Positions 45,037-54,126 of a DNA stretch of 64,000 bases are shown one piece after another (position 1 is the first letter of the stretch; each line of letters opens with the position of its first letter). The stretch is from Streptococcus halotolerans (GTDB taxonomy: Bacteria; Bacillota; Bacilli; Lactobacillales; Streptococcaceae): NCBI RefSeq assembly GCF_001598035.1, contig NZ_CP014835.1:62001-126000 (forward strand), in the 5' to 3' direction. Below the pieces are notes generated by a model that saw nothing but the letters and a program-made list of their open reading frames with translations, was not told the DNA's origin and made no database searches. A program made the translations under genes and the position numbers.

Positions 45037-45635
45037 AACAAGTGATTGGGATTACAGGTGGTATTGCGTCAGGTAAATCGACTGTGACTAACTATATCAG
45101 ACAAGAAGGTTTTGAAGTTATCGATGCGGATGCTGTTGTTCATGAGCTTCAAACAAAAGGAGGCAAATTGTATCAGGTTTTGTTGGATTTTTATGGATCT
45201 AAAATCCTAGCTCCTGACGGAGAGCTCGATAGACAAGCGCTATCTGAGCAATTTTTCTCGGATGAAAAAGTTCGAGTTGAGGTTTCAGCTTTGCAGGATA
45301 CGATTATTCGGCAGGAATTGCTGGCGAGAAGGGATGTTTTATTGGAAAAATATGACTTGGTCTTCATGGATATTCCCCTCTTGTTTGAATTAGACTATCA
45401 AAGCCAGCTCAATCAAGTCTGGCTTGTTTACCTTGATCCAGCGCAGCAACTGCAACGTCTGATGCAACGAAATGGTTATACTAAGGAGCAGGCTAAGCAA
45501 CGTATGGCAGCGCAGCTTTCTTTAGAGGAAAAGAAAAAACGGTCAGATAGGGTAATTGACAATAGCGGTCCTTTGGAGGATACTTATGCGCAAATCGATT
45601 GTTTATTAAAGGAAGTGAGTCATGTCAAAACGTAA
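45033..45635 (+). CDS. coaE: Dephospho-CoA kinase
   Basis: The product is 200 aa from ATG 45033, which overlaps the mutM stop (ATGA). A TTG at 45012 is in frame but would add seven residues before the [18 protein letters not shown]-loop start (GGIASGKST, about 9-17). Other landmarks are [10 protein letters not shown] (about 32-41), [11 protein letters not shown] (about 112-122) and [11 protein letters not shown] (about 156-166). It phosphorylates the 3'-OH of dephospho-CoA, the last step of CoA synthesis. The mutM-coaE coupling is common in streptococci. The next frame starts 14 nt before its end. Confidence 0.96.
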   Translation: MKQVIGITGGIASGKSTVTNYIRQEGFEVIDADAVVHELQTKGGKLYQVLLDFYGSKILAPDGELDRQALSEQFFSDEKVRVEVSALQDTIIRQELLARRDVLLEKYDLVFMDIPLLFELDYQSQLNQVWLVYLDPAQQLQRLMQRNGYTKEQAKQRMAAQLSLEEKKKRSDRVIDNSGPLEDTYAQIDCLLKEVSHVKT

Positions 45636-46272
45636 AGTCATTCCTCTCATGCCTTGGACGGCTAGGGGATTCTGGGATTATAATCCAAAATCTTTGCTAG
45701 TGTTAGTGATTGGTTTGGTCTTATTTGGCTTGGGGGAAGCTTGTTTAGTTCTAGCTAATCTGGGTTCGACACCTTGGACTGTTTAATCTCAAGGATTATC
45801 GCAACAATGGCATCTTCAGTTAGGAGTTATGACCTTTATCATTTCTGGTTTGGCCCTCTTATCTTGGGTGCCACTTAAGATTAAGCTGGGCATCGGTACG
45901 GTTTTGAATATGATTATTATTGCTTGGGTTTTGGGGATGGTTGTAGCCATGGTTGATGGTCCGAAACTCTTGATTAGTCGCATTGTCTTAACCATTCTAG
46001 GTATCTTTTTAGTGGGGTTGGCTTCAGCTATTTACCTGACTTGTCACATGGGGGCAGGTCCTAGGGACGGTCTGATGGTTGGTCTTTGTCAAATGACAGG
46101 ATGGCGTGTCTCAGTGGTTAGAACAGGTATTGAAGCGGCTGTTAGTCTATTGGGCTGGCTACTAGGCGGTACTTTAGGTATTGGGACTGTTTTATTTGCT
46201 GTCGGTGTTGGTTGGGCGATGCAGTTTTCGTTAAATGGTCTTCTCATCTTTTTTGGAAAGGCTAATCCCTAA
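45622..46272 (+). pseudogene. YczE/YitT-like membrane protein gene with a nonsense codon
   Basis: ATG 45622 ([20 protein letters not shown]) has GGAAGTGAG upstream and overlaps coaE. The frame is intact except for TAA at 45784-45786, after residue 54 (..GSTPWTV-stop-SQGLSQQWHLQLG..), and then runs to 46272. The complete product would be about 216 aa with six membrane helices and the GAGPRDGLM loop typical of YczE/YyaS-type permeases of unknown function. The only visible defect is one base, so the break is recent or a sequencing artefact. Confidence 0.8.
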
Positions 46273-46607
46273 TTTGGCAATCAATGTGCTAAGATGAGTA
46301 TGATCTGATGATGAGCATAGGAGACATAAGATAACCGAAATGCAAGCTGGTATAGGAAAAGCCAGCGATGCTGCTGTTAACTATGCTCAATTGTTACGGT
46401 ATCATTACAGGAGCAATAGGAATTAGTAACACAGTAAGTTTGACAGTATTAGCCGAGTCGTTGAGATTCGCTGCTGTGCCTGCTTTTTTTGAGTGATACT
46501 AAGGATAATTTGACTCATTAAAGCTGGCGCTTTAAGCGATGAACTTGGTTCATAACGGTCAGAGAGCTTGCTTTAAACGGTGATGATAAGCACGCCAAAT
46601 AACATGA
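46273..46607 (+). other. Intergenic region, no gene
   Basis: About 330 bp with no supported gene. GCTGG...CCAGC near 46346-46368 forms a small hairpin. Confidence 0.35.
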
Positions 46608-46638
46608 AAAAACTGTCCTTTTCGAAAAAACAGTTTTT
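46608..46638. terminator. Hairpin with terminator features upstream of the MFS gene
   Basis: AAAAACTGT / ACAGTTTTT is a perfect 9-bp stem with A/T tracts, usable on both strands. Confidence 0.5.
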
Positions 46639-46827
46639 CGTTTTAAATGCCATTTTTTAAATAGAAACTGTTCTATAATCTGCCTGAAAATGAGGAATTG
46701 ACCGTACAGTTTTATAAGTGTTGTGACATTATTTAAAAAATGTGTATCTAGACAATGGTTACCTACATTTTCAGTATGTTTACGGCATAAAAGATGAGTT
46801 GATTTCATCGTTTTTTGCGGCGTTTTA

Positions 46828-46836
46828 TGATATAAT
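46828..46836 (+). promoter_or_regulatory. Extended -10 of the MFS gene
   Basis: TGATATAAT ending at 46836, 32 nt before ATG 46868. Confidence 0.55.
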
Positions 46837-46867
46837 AATGGGCATTGTTATAACAAATAGAGAGAAG

Positions 46868-48079
46868 ATGATTAGGATTCCTATAGAAGTTGATTGGAAA
46901 AAGAACCTCAAAATAGCTTGGTTTGGTAGTTTTCTTGCTGGAGCAAGCTTTTCGCTTGTCATGCCATTCATGCCACTTTATGTTGAGCAACTAGGGGCTA
47001 AGCCAGGTCTGGTAGAACTATATTCTGGTTTGGCCGTTTCACTATCAGCGCTAGCCTCTGGCTTATTTGCTCCGATGTGGGGGAGATTGGCCGATCGCTA
47101 TGGGCGTAAACCCATGATGATTCGTGCTAGTTTTGTCATGACCCTAACTATGGGGGGACTAGCCTTTGTCCCTAATGTTTTTTGGTTACTGGTTCTCCGT
47201 GTTTTAAATGGTATGTTTGCTGGCTTTATTCCCAATTCGAATGCTCTAATTGCTTCGCAAGCGCCACAAGAAAAAACAGGTTATGCTTTGGGAACCTTGG
47301 CAACAGGTGTTATCGGAGGGAGTTTGATTGGTCCGCTTTTTGGTGGTTTTTTAGCAGAATTAGTGGGTATCAAAATGGTTTTCCTCTTAGTGGGCTTTCT
47401 TCTCTTTACCGTCTGTCTGATGACGATTTTTATGATTGAAGAAGACTTTAAACCAGTTGCTCGTATTGATGCCTGGTCGACAAAAGAATTATTTGACCGT
47501 ATTAAAGATAAACAAATGTTAGTCGGTCTTTTCGTGACTAGCATGATTATCCAAATTGCAGCCCAATCCGTAGCGCCAATCTTGACGCTTTATATACGGC
47601 ATTTGGGACAAACAGAGAATCTCATGTTTGTTTCAGGAGCTATCGTTTCGGCGATGGGATTTTCTAGCATGATTTCAAGCTCGCGTCTTGGAAAAGCAGG
47701 AGATAAAATCGGAAATCACCGCCTCATTCTCATGGGTCTGCTTTATTGTTCAGTCATCTACCTTTTCCTAGCTAGGTCTGAGACCAGCTTAGAGTTGGGG
47801 ATTTGGCGCTTTCTTTTTGGTTTTGGTACTGGTGCCTTGATGCCTAGTGTTAATTCGCTGTTGACGCATTTGACCCCTAAACAAGGGATTTCTCGAATCT
47901 TTGCCTACAATCAAATGTTTACTAACTTTGGTCAGGTTATAGGTCCTTTTGTTGGGTCTGCCGTTGCGGCTGGTATGGGTTATCGTTCTGTTTTCTATGT
48001 AACCAGTGCTATTGTCTTTTTCAATTTTATTTGGAGTCTTGTTAACTTCAGAAAATATCTCACAAAAAAGGAAATCTAA
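46868..48079 (+). CDS. pmrA: MFS multidrug efflux transporter (PmrA-like)
   Basis: The product is 403 aa from ATG 46868 after AGAGAGAAG; a longer frame back to 46742 crosses the promoter and is rejected. Twelve membrane helices are predicted. Motif A lies between helices 2 and 3: GRLADRYGRKPMM (about 76-88). The drug-proton antiporter motif C-like LATGVIGGSLIGPLFGG (about 141-157) is in helix 5. This is the PmrA/NorA-like DHA1 type; pneumococcal PmrA exports fluoroquinolones and dyes. The position directly upstream of rpmG-secG-rnr-smpB is as in other streptococci. The stop directly abuts the rpmG start. Confidence 0.9.
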   Translation: MIRIPIEVDWKKNLKIAWFGSFLAGASFSLVMPFMPLYVEQLGAKPGLVELYSGLAVSLSALASGLFAPMWGRLADRYGRKPMMIRASFVMTLTMGGLAFVPNVFWLLVLRVLNGMFAGFIPNSNALIASQAPQEKTGYALGTLATGVIGGSLIGPLFGGFLAELVGIKMVFLLVGFLLFTVCLMTIFMIEEDFKPVARIDAWSTKELFDRIKDKQMLVGLFVTSMIIQIAAQSVAPILTLYIRHLGQTENLMFVSGAIVSAMGFSSMISSSRLGKAGDKIGNHRLILMGLLYCSVIYLFLARSETSLELGIWRFLFGFGTGALMPSVNSLLTHLTPKQGISRIFAYNQMFTNFGQVIGPFVGSAVAAGMGYRSVFYVTSAIVFFNFIWSLVNFRKYLTKKEI

Positions 48080-48226
48080 GTGCGCGTTAAAATTCATTTA
48101 AAATGCAGTGAGTGTGGTAGTAAAAATTATTTGACTAGTAAAAATAAGGTGACGCATCCAGAAAAAATTCAGGTGCCAAAATATTGTCCAAAAGAGCGTA
48201 AAGTGACTTTACACCTTGAATCTTAA
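48080..48226 (+). CDS. rpmG: Ribosomal protein L33
   Basis: The product is 48 aa and begins at GTG 48080, immediately after the MFS stop. Residues include [16 protein letters not shown] (CxxC at about 9-12) and [15 protein letters not shown], so the zinc ribbon C-x2-C...C is present; the second pair is reduced to one Cys (YCPK), as in many C+ paralogues. Ribosome site AAAGGA lies at about 8 nt. It is a 50S subunit protein. Confidence 0.9.
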   Translation: MRVKIHLKCSECGSKNYLTSKNKVTHPEKIQVPKYCPKERKVTLHLES

Positions 48227-48270
48227 AGGGAATTATGGTAATCTTGTAAGGACAGTATTGGAGGAAAAAG

Positions 48271-48507
48271 ATGTACAATTTGCTTTTAACAGCACTCTTG
48301 GTGATTTCGGTTGTTTTGGTTATTGCGATTTTCATGCAACCGCAGAAAAATCCAGGAAGTAATGTATTTGATAGTGGCGGCTCTGAAGCCCTTTTCGAAC
48401 GTTCTAAAGCACGCGGTTTTGAAGCTTTTATGCAACGTTTTACAGGTATTCTCGTCTTCTTTTGGCTATTAATTGCATTTTTACTTGTATTACTATCAAG
48501 TCGTTAA
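48271..48507 (+). CDS. secG: Preprotein translocase subunit SecG
   Basis: The product is 78 aa with two membrane helices (about 2-22 and about 53-75) joined by a cytoplasmic loop with the family motif NPGSNVFDSGGSEALFERSKARG (about 29-51, read as parts). ATG 48271 follows GGAGGAAA. It completes the SecYEG channel and aids SecA-driven export. It lies between rpmG and rnr as in relatives, followed by a strong terminator. Confidence 0.95.
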   Translation: MYNLLLTALLVISVVLVIAIFMQPQKNPGSNVFDSGGSEALFERSKARGFEAFMQRFTGILVFFWLLIAFLLVLLSSR

Positions 48508-48514
48508 GAACTTT

Positions 48515-48542
48515 GGGCCGTGACAATTGTCAGGCCCTTTTT
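48515..48542 (+). terminator. Terminator after secG
   Basis: GGGCC-g-TGACAATTGTCA-GGCCC followed by five Ts. Confidence 0.85.
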
Positions 48543-48585
48543 AAATCGTCGCTAGAGGCGACAAATCAACTAAAGTAAGGAAACT

Positions 48586-50919
48586 ATGAAAGAACACATT
48601 TTTAATTATTTAAAGGAGCATGGAAAGTCAAATATCAATGATTTGGCTGCCAGCTTGGACATGGCTGGCGCGAAGAAATTTCCGCTTCTGATTAAGGAAA
48701 TTTCCAAAATGGAAAGTCAGCGAGAACTTCGTTTTAATGATGATGGTATGCTGTCGCTCCGCAAACCCCAAGCAAAAAAAGAACAGATTACCATTCAGGG
48801 TATTTTTCGTGCTAATAAAGCAGGTTTTGGGTTCCTCTTTGTGGATGACAATGAAGATGACATGTTTATTGGACGCAATGACGTTGGTCATGCTATTGAC
48901 GGAGATACTGTCGAAGTCGTTGTCAAAAAGCCGGCTGATCGTCTCAAAGGAACAGCTGCAGAAGCACGTGTGGTCAAGATTGTCGATCACGCTTTAAAAA
49001 CAGTGGTTGGTCAATTTATTTTAGATGATGAGAAACCTAAGTACGCCGGATACATCAAGTCTAAAAATCAAAAAATTCAGCAAAAAATCTATATCAAAAA
49101 AGAACCTGTTCTTCTTGATGGGACTGAAATCATCAAGGTTGACATTGACAAATACCCAATCCGTGGTCATGACTATTTCGTCGGTGTGGTTCGTGACATT
49201 GTTGGTCACCAAGGGGATGTTGGTATCGACGTTCTTGAAGTGCTGGAGTCCATGGACATTGTTTCTGAATTTCCAGACGATGTTATAGCAGAAGCTAATG
49301 CAGTAGCAGATGCGCCTAGTGACAAGGACTTAGTGGGACGTGTTGACCTTCGTAAGGAAATTACCTTTACTATTGATGGTGCTGACGCCAAAGATTTGGA
49401 TGATGCCGTTCATATCAAACGTTTGTCTAATGGGAATTTTGAACTAGGAGTTCATATCGCAGATGTATCTTACTATGTGACGGAAGGTTCGGCCCTTAAC
49501 CGTGAAGCAGTGGCGCGTGGGACTTCAGTTTACGTGACAGACCGTGTGGTACCAATGTTGCCAGAACGTTTGTCTAATGGTATCTGTTCGCTTAACCCAA
49601 ATGTTGATCGTTTGACCCAATCTGCCATCATGGAAATCAATCCTCAAGGGAAAGTGGTGGATTACCAAATCTGCCAATCGGTCATCAATACTACCTATCG
49701 GATGACCTATAGCGATGTCAATGAGATGATTGCTAGTAATCAAGAAATTCTCAAGGAATATGAAGCTATTGCGGATTCCGTCCACGATATGGCTGCCCTG
49801 CATAAGATTTTAGAAGACATGCGTGTGCGTCGTGGGGCGCTTAACTTTGATACCTCAGAAGCCAAAATCATTGTCAATGATAAAGGTATGCCTGTGGATA
49901 TCGTGGTACGCAGTCGAGGAATTGCTGAGCGTATGATTGAATCCTTCATGTTAGCGGCAAATGAATGTGTTGCAGAGCATTTTTCCAAAAATGACTTACC
50001 TTTTATCTATCGTATTCATGAAGAGCCTAAGGCAGAAAAATTACAGAAATTCATCGATTATGCGAGCGTCTTTGGCGTTCAAATCCGAGGAACAGCTTCA
50101 AAAATAACGCAGTCAGCTTTGCAAGATTTTATGGCTAAAATGGAAGGTCAGCCTGGATCAGAAGTGCTTAATATGATGCTGCTTCGTTCCATGCAACAAG
50201 CACGTTATTCAGAGCATAATCACGGTCACTATGGTTTGGCTGCCGAGTACTATACTCACTTTACCAGCCCTATCCGTCGTTACCCTGACCTCCTGGTACA
50301 TCGCATGATTCGCGAATACTCTCAAGGTGCCACTCCTGAAAAACAAGAGCATTTTGCAACTGTGGTTCCAGAATTAGCCACCTCTTCTTCCCAACTTGAG
50401 CGTCGCGCCATTGATGCTGAACGCATTGTTGAGGCTATGAAGAAAGCTGAATACATGGAAGAGCACGTGGGTGAAGAATTTGACGGTGTTGTAGCTTCTG
50501 TGGTCAAATTCGGCCTCTTTGTTGAGTTGCCAAATACCATTGAAGGTTTGATACACGTGACAACCCTACCTGAGTTTTATCACTACAATGAGCGTAGCAT
50601 GTCCCTTAAAGGTGAAAAATCAGGTAAGGTCTTTAAGGTAGGCCAACCTATTCGTATCAAATTAACACGCGCGGATAAAGAAACGGGCGATATTGACTTT
50701 GAATACCTGCCGAGTGATTACGATGTTATCGAAAAAGTTGATAAATCAGACCGAAAAGAGGGACGACGTGGTCGCCACTTTGAAAATGGTCGTGGAAAAT
50801 CACATGATAACTCTAAAACTGGGGGCAAGCGTCGCCAATCTAGCAAAGGTAAAACAGACAAGAAACCTTTTTATAAGAAAGTGGCTAAACAGTCGCAAAC
50901 ATCTAAAAAACGTAAATAG
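48586..50919 (+). CDS. rnr: Ribonuclease R
   Basis: The product is 777 aa. The N-terminal helix-turn-helix lies in about 1-65. Two cold-shock OB domains follow at about 70-230. The catalytic RNB domain is at about 250-570, with the acidic metal-binding set in TIDGADAKDLDDAVHI (about 264-279) and RYPDLLVHRM (about 566-575). The S1 domain has FDGVVASVVKFGLFVELPNT (about 631-650). A basic low-complexity tail (about 705-777, many K/R/G) is usual for RNase R. It is a 3'-5' exoribonuclease that degrades structured RNA and, with SmpB-tmRNA, faulty mRNA. smpB follows 9 nt downstream. Confidence 0.97.
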   Translation: MKEHIFNYLKEHGKSNINDLAASLDMAGAKKFPLLIKEISKMESQRELRFNDDGMLSLRKPQAKKEQITIQGIFRANKAGFGFLFVDDNEDDMFIGRNDVGHAIDGDTVEVVVKKPADRLKGTAAEARVVKIVDHALKTVVGQFILDDEKPKYAGYIKSKNQKIQQKIYIKKEPVLLDGTEIIKVDIDKYPIRGHDYFVGVVRDIVGHQGDVGIDVLEVLESMDIVSEFPDDVIAEANAVADAPSDKDLVGRVDLRKEITFTIDGADAKDLDDAVHIKRLSNGNFELGVHIADVSYYVTEGSALNREAVARGTSVYVTDRVVPMLPERLSNGICSLNPNVDRLTQSAIMEINPQGKVVDYQICQSVINTTYRMTYSDVNEMIASNQEILKEYEAIADSVHDMAALHKILEDMRVRRGALNFDTSEAKIIVNDKGMPVDIVVRSRGIAERMIESFMLAANECVAEHFSKNDLPFIYRIHEEPKAEKLQKFIDYASVFGVQIRGTASKITQSALQDFMAKMEGQPGSEVLNMMLLRSMQQARYSEHNHGHYGLAAEYYTHFTSPIRRYPDLLVHRMIREYSQGATPEKQEHFATVVPELATSSSQLERRAIDAERIVEAMKKAEYMEEHVGEEFDGVVASVVKFGLFVELPNTIEGLIHVTTLPEFYHYNERSMSLKGEKSGKVFKVGQPIRIKLTRADKETGDIDFEYLPSDYDVIEKVDKSDRKEGRRGRHFENGRGKSHDNSKTGGKRRQSSKGKTDKKPFYKKVAKQSQTSKKRK

Positions 50920-50928
50920 GAGGATTCC

Positions 50929-51399
50929 ATGCCAAAAGGTACAGACTCCAATGTCTTAGCCCAAAATAAGAAGGCAAGACATGATTATTCTATTGTAGAT
51001 ACGGTTGAAGCAGGCATTGTTTTGACAGGAACTGAAATCAAATCGGTTCGTGCTGCTAGGATTCAACTTAAGGATGGCTTTGCCCAAATCAAAAATGGGG
51101 AAGCCTGGTTGGTCAATGTTCATATTGCTCCCTTTGAACAGGGAAATATTTGGAATCAAGATCCAGAACGTACACGTAAACTGTTGCTCAAAAAACGTGA
51201 AATTGATCGATTAGCAAATGAATTAAAAGGTAGTGGGATGACACTGGTCCCCCTCAAAGTTTATCTCAAAAATGGTTTTGCCAAAGTTTTAATTGGACTT
51301 GCAAAAGGGAAACATGATTATGATAAACGCGAAAGCATCAAGCGTCGAGAACAAGACCGTGACATTAAACGAGTCATGAAGAGTATCAATCAGAGATAA
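50929..51399 (+). CDS. smpB: SsrA-binding protein SmpB
   Basis: The product is 156 aa, from ATG 50929 with AGGAGG upstream. Signature parts: [20 protein letters not shown] (about 7-26), [21 protein letters not shown] around residues 29-49 and the C-terminal [21 protein letters not shown] tail (about 125-145). It binds tmRNA and delivers it to stalled ribosomes. It is coupled with rnr, matching the functional partnership. The ssrA (tmRNA) gene itself is not in the downstream gap. Confidence 0.97.
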   Translation: MPKGTDSNVLAQNKKARHDYSIVDTVEAGIVLTGTEIKSVRAARIQLKDGFAQIKNGEAWLVNVHIAPFEQGNIWNQDPERTRKLLLKKREIDRLANELKGSGMTLVPLKVYLKNGFAKVLIGLAKGKHDYDKRESIKRREQDRDIKRVMKSINQR

Positions 51400-52081
51400 G
51401 TCCCAATATGGCTAGAAGTTCTGTTTGGTTAGAGTGTATCCTCTTAAAAACGAGAGTAATAGCATTTATTCTGTAACGATAAGCTTAAGATAAGTATTTA
51501 ATGGACAAGTAGTGAGCCTATTAGAACACTTTTTATCCAATAGAGCAGCACAAAGAAAGATTGAAAAGTGAAAATATCAAGGCAACGTACTTTGTTAAAA
51601 AGATAGATTGCTAACAGCAAATATCATCTCTTGTTTTGTCCATCTTACTAATGGTTTAGAGCTTGTTTGTTGTACCTACAAAGACAGTTACTGAGGAGAT
51701 TGCTTGGGCTTCTTGCTTATGTCATTATGGATTTTAAATGGGTTAAGCTAACAGACGTCTCTAAAAATATGGAATGCATTAATAGACAAGAAAGAATCGA
51801 TCAGCTATTCTTGCTGATACAATGATGCACCGAATGAATTAACGTCAAATAGTAGAAGAAAACGATTGTTTTTTGTGAGTTTAACTCTTCTTAATCAAGA
51901 CTGTCGATGGATATGTTACTGTTTTATCGAGATGGTTTTGACTGTTTACAGAGACTCGATACTTAGCTAATTGTTGAATCACTTTACAACAATTAGCTTT
52001 GTTTCATAGTCGTTTATTTACAGAAAAAGCATTTTGTTTAGCGGATGAAATTGGATATAAAGAAAGGAAAGGTGGTCAATA
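51400..52081 (+). other. 682-bp gap without an intact gene
   Basis: Stops occur in all frames every few dozen bases. Short coding-like fragments (for example around 51700-51760 and 51930-52040) look like old gene remains. I looked for a tmRNA gene, expected by some to follow smpB, and found no GCAAACGACAA-like tag or CCA-type end. Ribosome site AAAGGTGG at 52069-52076 serves the LacI gene. Confidence 0.45.
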
Positions 52082-53056
52082 TTGGTGAAAGCAACAATGA
52101 AGGAAGTTGCAGAATTGGCTGGTGTCGGTGTTGGGACAGTTTCTCGTGTGGTTAATGGTATTAAAGTTAAGGATTCGACACTAAAAAAAGTTGAGGAAGC
52201 GATTAGAGAGTTAAATTATCAACCAGATGAATATGCTCGCGGCTTAAAAACAAACAGAAGTAATATTATTGCATTGATCATTCCAACGATATGGCATCCT
52301 TTTTTTTCAGAATTCGCTTATCATGTTGAAAAAGAACTAACCAAGAGACGCCATAAACTGTTTATTTGCAATGCTGAGGAAGATGGTCAAAAAGAATTTG
52401 AGTATCTTCAAATGCTCGAAAAAAATAAAGTGGATGGTATCATTGGAATTACTTATTCAGATATTGATCAATATGTTTCGTCTAAGTTACCATTTGTCAG
52501 CATTGACCGTCATTTTTCTGAAAAAATTCCGTATGTGACTTCTGATAATTATGGTGGAGGAAAGCTGGCGGCTGAAGTGTTGATGGCAAAAGGTGCGACT
52601 CGCTTTGCTTATATTGGTGGAACCAATCAATTTGAAAATGAAACCGTATTACGAAAAGTAGGTTTCTCCGAGACCCTTCAAAAGCATGGATTGGTCGTTA
52701 AAAAATTAGATATGTTAGAACCCATTGATGATTTGCATGGCAAAATAGAAAAATTTTTGTTAGCGAATCCTGACATTGATGGTATTTTTACTGTTAACGA
52801 TTTCATGGCTACTAATGTGATAAAAGTGAGTCAAGCTCTCAATAGGTATGCACCTGAGGACTACCAAATTATTGGTTTTGATGGCTTGAAGTCAGCTGTG
52901 GATCAAAATTATTATGTATCAACGATTGCTCAGCCTATTGAACTAATGGCTAAAGAGTCAGTTGAACTCTTGATGAGAGTTATTGACAATAACGTTGAAG
53001 AAAGTAGGATTGTACTCCCGATTCGATTTGAAGATGGTGGGACTACAAAAGGGTAA
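52082..53056 (+). CDS. susR: LacI-family transcriptional repressor of the sus-like operon
   Basis: The product is 324 aa. The start is TTG 52082 or GTG 52085 after AAAGGTGG; ATG 52097 is a later alternative. The N-terminal helix-turn-helix is TMKEVAELAGVGVGTVSRVVNG (about 5-26). The hinge helix lies at about 50-58 (YARGLK). The periplasmic-binding-like effector domain starts at SNIIALIIPT and contains FVSIDRHF, RFAYIGG and GIFTVNDFMA. Position and partners match the pneumococcal sus locus, where SusR represses the operon for sucrose uptake. Two identical palindromic operators lie between it and the first transporter gene. The effector is inferred as sucrose or a breakdown product. Confidence 0.85.
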   Translation: MVKATMKEVAELAGVGVGTVSRVVNGIKVKDSTLKKVEEAIRELNYQPDEYARGLKTNRSNIIALIIPTIWHPFFSEFAYHVEKELTKRRHKLFICNAEEDGQKEFEYLQMLEKNKVDGIIGITYSDIDQYVSSKLPFVSIDRHFSEKIPYVTSDNYGGGKLAAEVLMAKGATRFAYIGGTNQFENETVLRKVGFSETLQKHGLVVKKLDMLEPIDDLHGKIEKFLLANPDIDGIFTVNDFMATNVIKVSQALNRYAPEDYQIIGFDGLKSAVDQNYYVSTIAQPIELMAKESVELLMRVIDNNVEESRIVLPIRFEDGGTTKG

Positions 53057-53074
53057 CTTTTTTTAAAAATTCGC

Positions 53075-53103
53075 TTGACAACGGAATAGAAACCGATTAC
53101 AAT
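53075..53103 (+). promoter_or_regulatory. Consensus promoter of the sus-like operon
   Basis: TTGACA (53075-53080), a 17-bp spacer and TACAAT (53098-53103). It lies between the regulator stop and the first operator. Confidence 0.85.
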
Positions 53104-53117
53104 ATAGATAAACAAAA

Positions 53118-53131
53118 TTGAAACGTTTCCA
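53118..53131 (+). promoter_or_regulatory. Operator O1 (LacI-type palindrome)
   Basis: TTGAAACGTTTCCA with the perfect palindrome GAAACGTTTC (53120-53129), just downstream of the -10 (position about +10), a typical road-block site. Confidence 0.8.
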
Positions 53132-53172
53132 AAATATGGGTTCGTACTTATTCTTTTTTAAAAAAACAAAAA

Positions 53173-53186
53173 TTGAAACGTTTCCA
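53173..53186 (+). promoter_or_regulatory. Operator O2 (LacI-type palindrome)
   Basis: A second exact copy of TTGAAACGTTTCCA (palindrome 53175-53184), 55 bp from O1. That is close to five helical turns, so a looped tetramer or two dimers on one face are possible. It ends just before the ribosome site of the permease gene. Confidence 0.8.
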
Positions 53187-53201
53187 AAACAGGAGGGGAC
53201 T

Positions 53202-54116
53202 ATGTCTCAAGTAAAACAATCAAGTTTTTTGACAAAATTAAAAAAACAAAAACTCTTACTTTTGATGTTATTACCGGGTTTACTACTGACCTTTATTTTC
53301 AAATATGTTCCTATGTATGGGGTGTTGATTGCGTTTAAAAATTATAATCCCCTACTTGGAATTTTTAACAGTCCTTGGGTGGGACTAGAGGAGTTTAGAA
53401 ATTTTTTAGCCTCCCCCAACTTTGGAATGCTCCTATCTAATACCTTAAAGTTAAGTGTTTATGGATTGCTTTTGGGATTTTTTCCACCAATTATACTAGC
53501 AATCATGTTAAATCAGATTTTAAGTGATAAAGCTAAAAAAAGAATTCAATTAGTTTTGTACGCACCTAACTTTATTTCAGTTATTGTTATTGTGGGTATG
53601 ATTTTTCTCTTCTTCTCTGTGGAAGGCCCTGTCAATGCTATCCTATCATTCATCGGAATAAAGGCTGATTTTATGACAGATCCTGATTATTTTAGACCAC
53701 TTTATATCATGAGTGGTATTTGGCAAGGAATGGGCTGGGCTTCAACTTTATATACAGCTACTTTGGTTAATGTAGATCCCTCTTTAGTGGAAGCTGCTCA
53801 ATTGGATGGTGCTAATATCTTTCAAAGAATTCGTCATATTGATCTACCTGCATTAAAACCAATTATGGTCATACAATTTATCTTAGCTGCTGGGAACATT
53901 ATGAATGTAGGATATGAAAAAGCTTATTTGATGCAGACGTCATTGAATCTAACAGCTTCAGAAATTATTTCAACTTACGTTTATAAAGTTGGTTTGGTAT
54001 CTGGAGATTATTCTTATTCAACAGCAGTTGGTTTATTTAATTCTATTATCAATATGGTTTTACTATTCTCTGTTAATAAAATTGTTGAGCGTTTGAACGA
54101 TGGAGAGGGTTTATAA
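53202..54116 (+). CDS. susT1: ABC sugar transporter permease, SusT1/LplB type
   Basis: The product is 304 aa. ATG 53202 follows AGGAGGGG; the longer frame from 53118 would start inside operator O1. Six membrane segments are predicted (about 18-40, 80-105, 115-140, 165-190, 210-235 and 270-290). The EAA loop EAAQLDGANIFQRIRHIDLPAL is near 195-216, the contact point for the ATPase. It is CUT1-family, of the LplB/YtcP sub-branch whose members import plant oligosaccharides or, in pneumococcus (SusT1), sucrose. The stop is 10 nt before the next permease start. Confidence 0.88.
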   Translation: MSQVKQSSFLTKLKKQKLLLLMLLPGLLLTFIFKYVPMYGVLIAFKNYNPLLGIFNSPWVGLEEFRNFLASPNFGMLLSNTLKLSVYGLLLGFFPPIILAIMLNQILSDKAKKRIQLVLYAPNFISVIVIVGMIFLFFSVEGPVNAILSFIGIKADFMTDPDYFRPLYIMSGIWQGMGWASTLYTATLVNVDPSLVEAAQLDGANIFQRIRHIDLPALKPIMVIQFILAAGNIMNVGYEKAYLMQTSLNLTASEIISTYVYKVGLVSGDYSYSTAVGLFNSIINMVLLFSVNKIVERLNDGEGL

Positions 54117-54126
54117 GGAGCATAAT

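Noticed and set aside
51400..52081. A tmRNA (ssrA) gene after smpB.
   Set aside because: No tag-peptide frame, no tRNA-like ends and no CCA-type 3' end were found.
53118..53201. Upstream in-frame start for the first sugar permease.
   Set aside because: It begins inside operator O1 and runs through O2; ATG 53202 has AGGAGGGG and gives a normal permease N-terminus.
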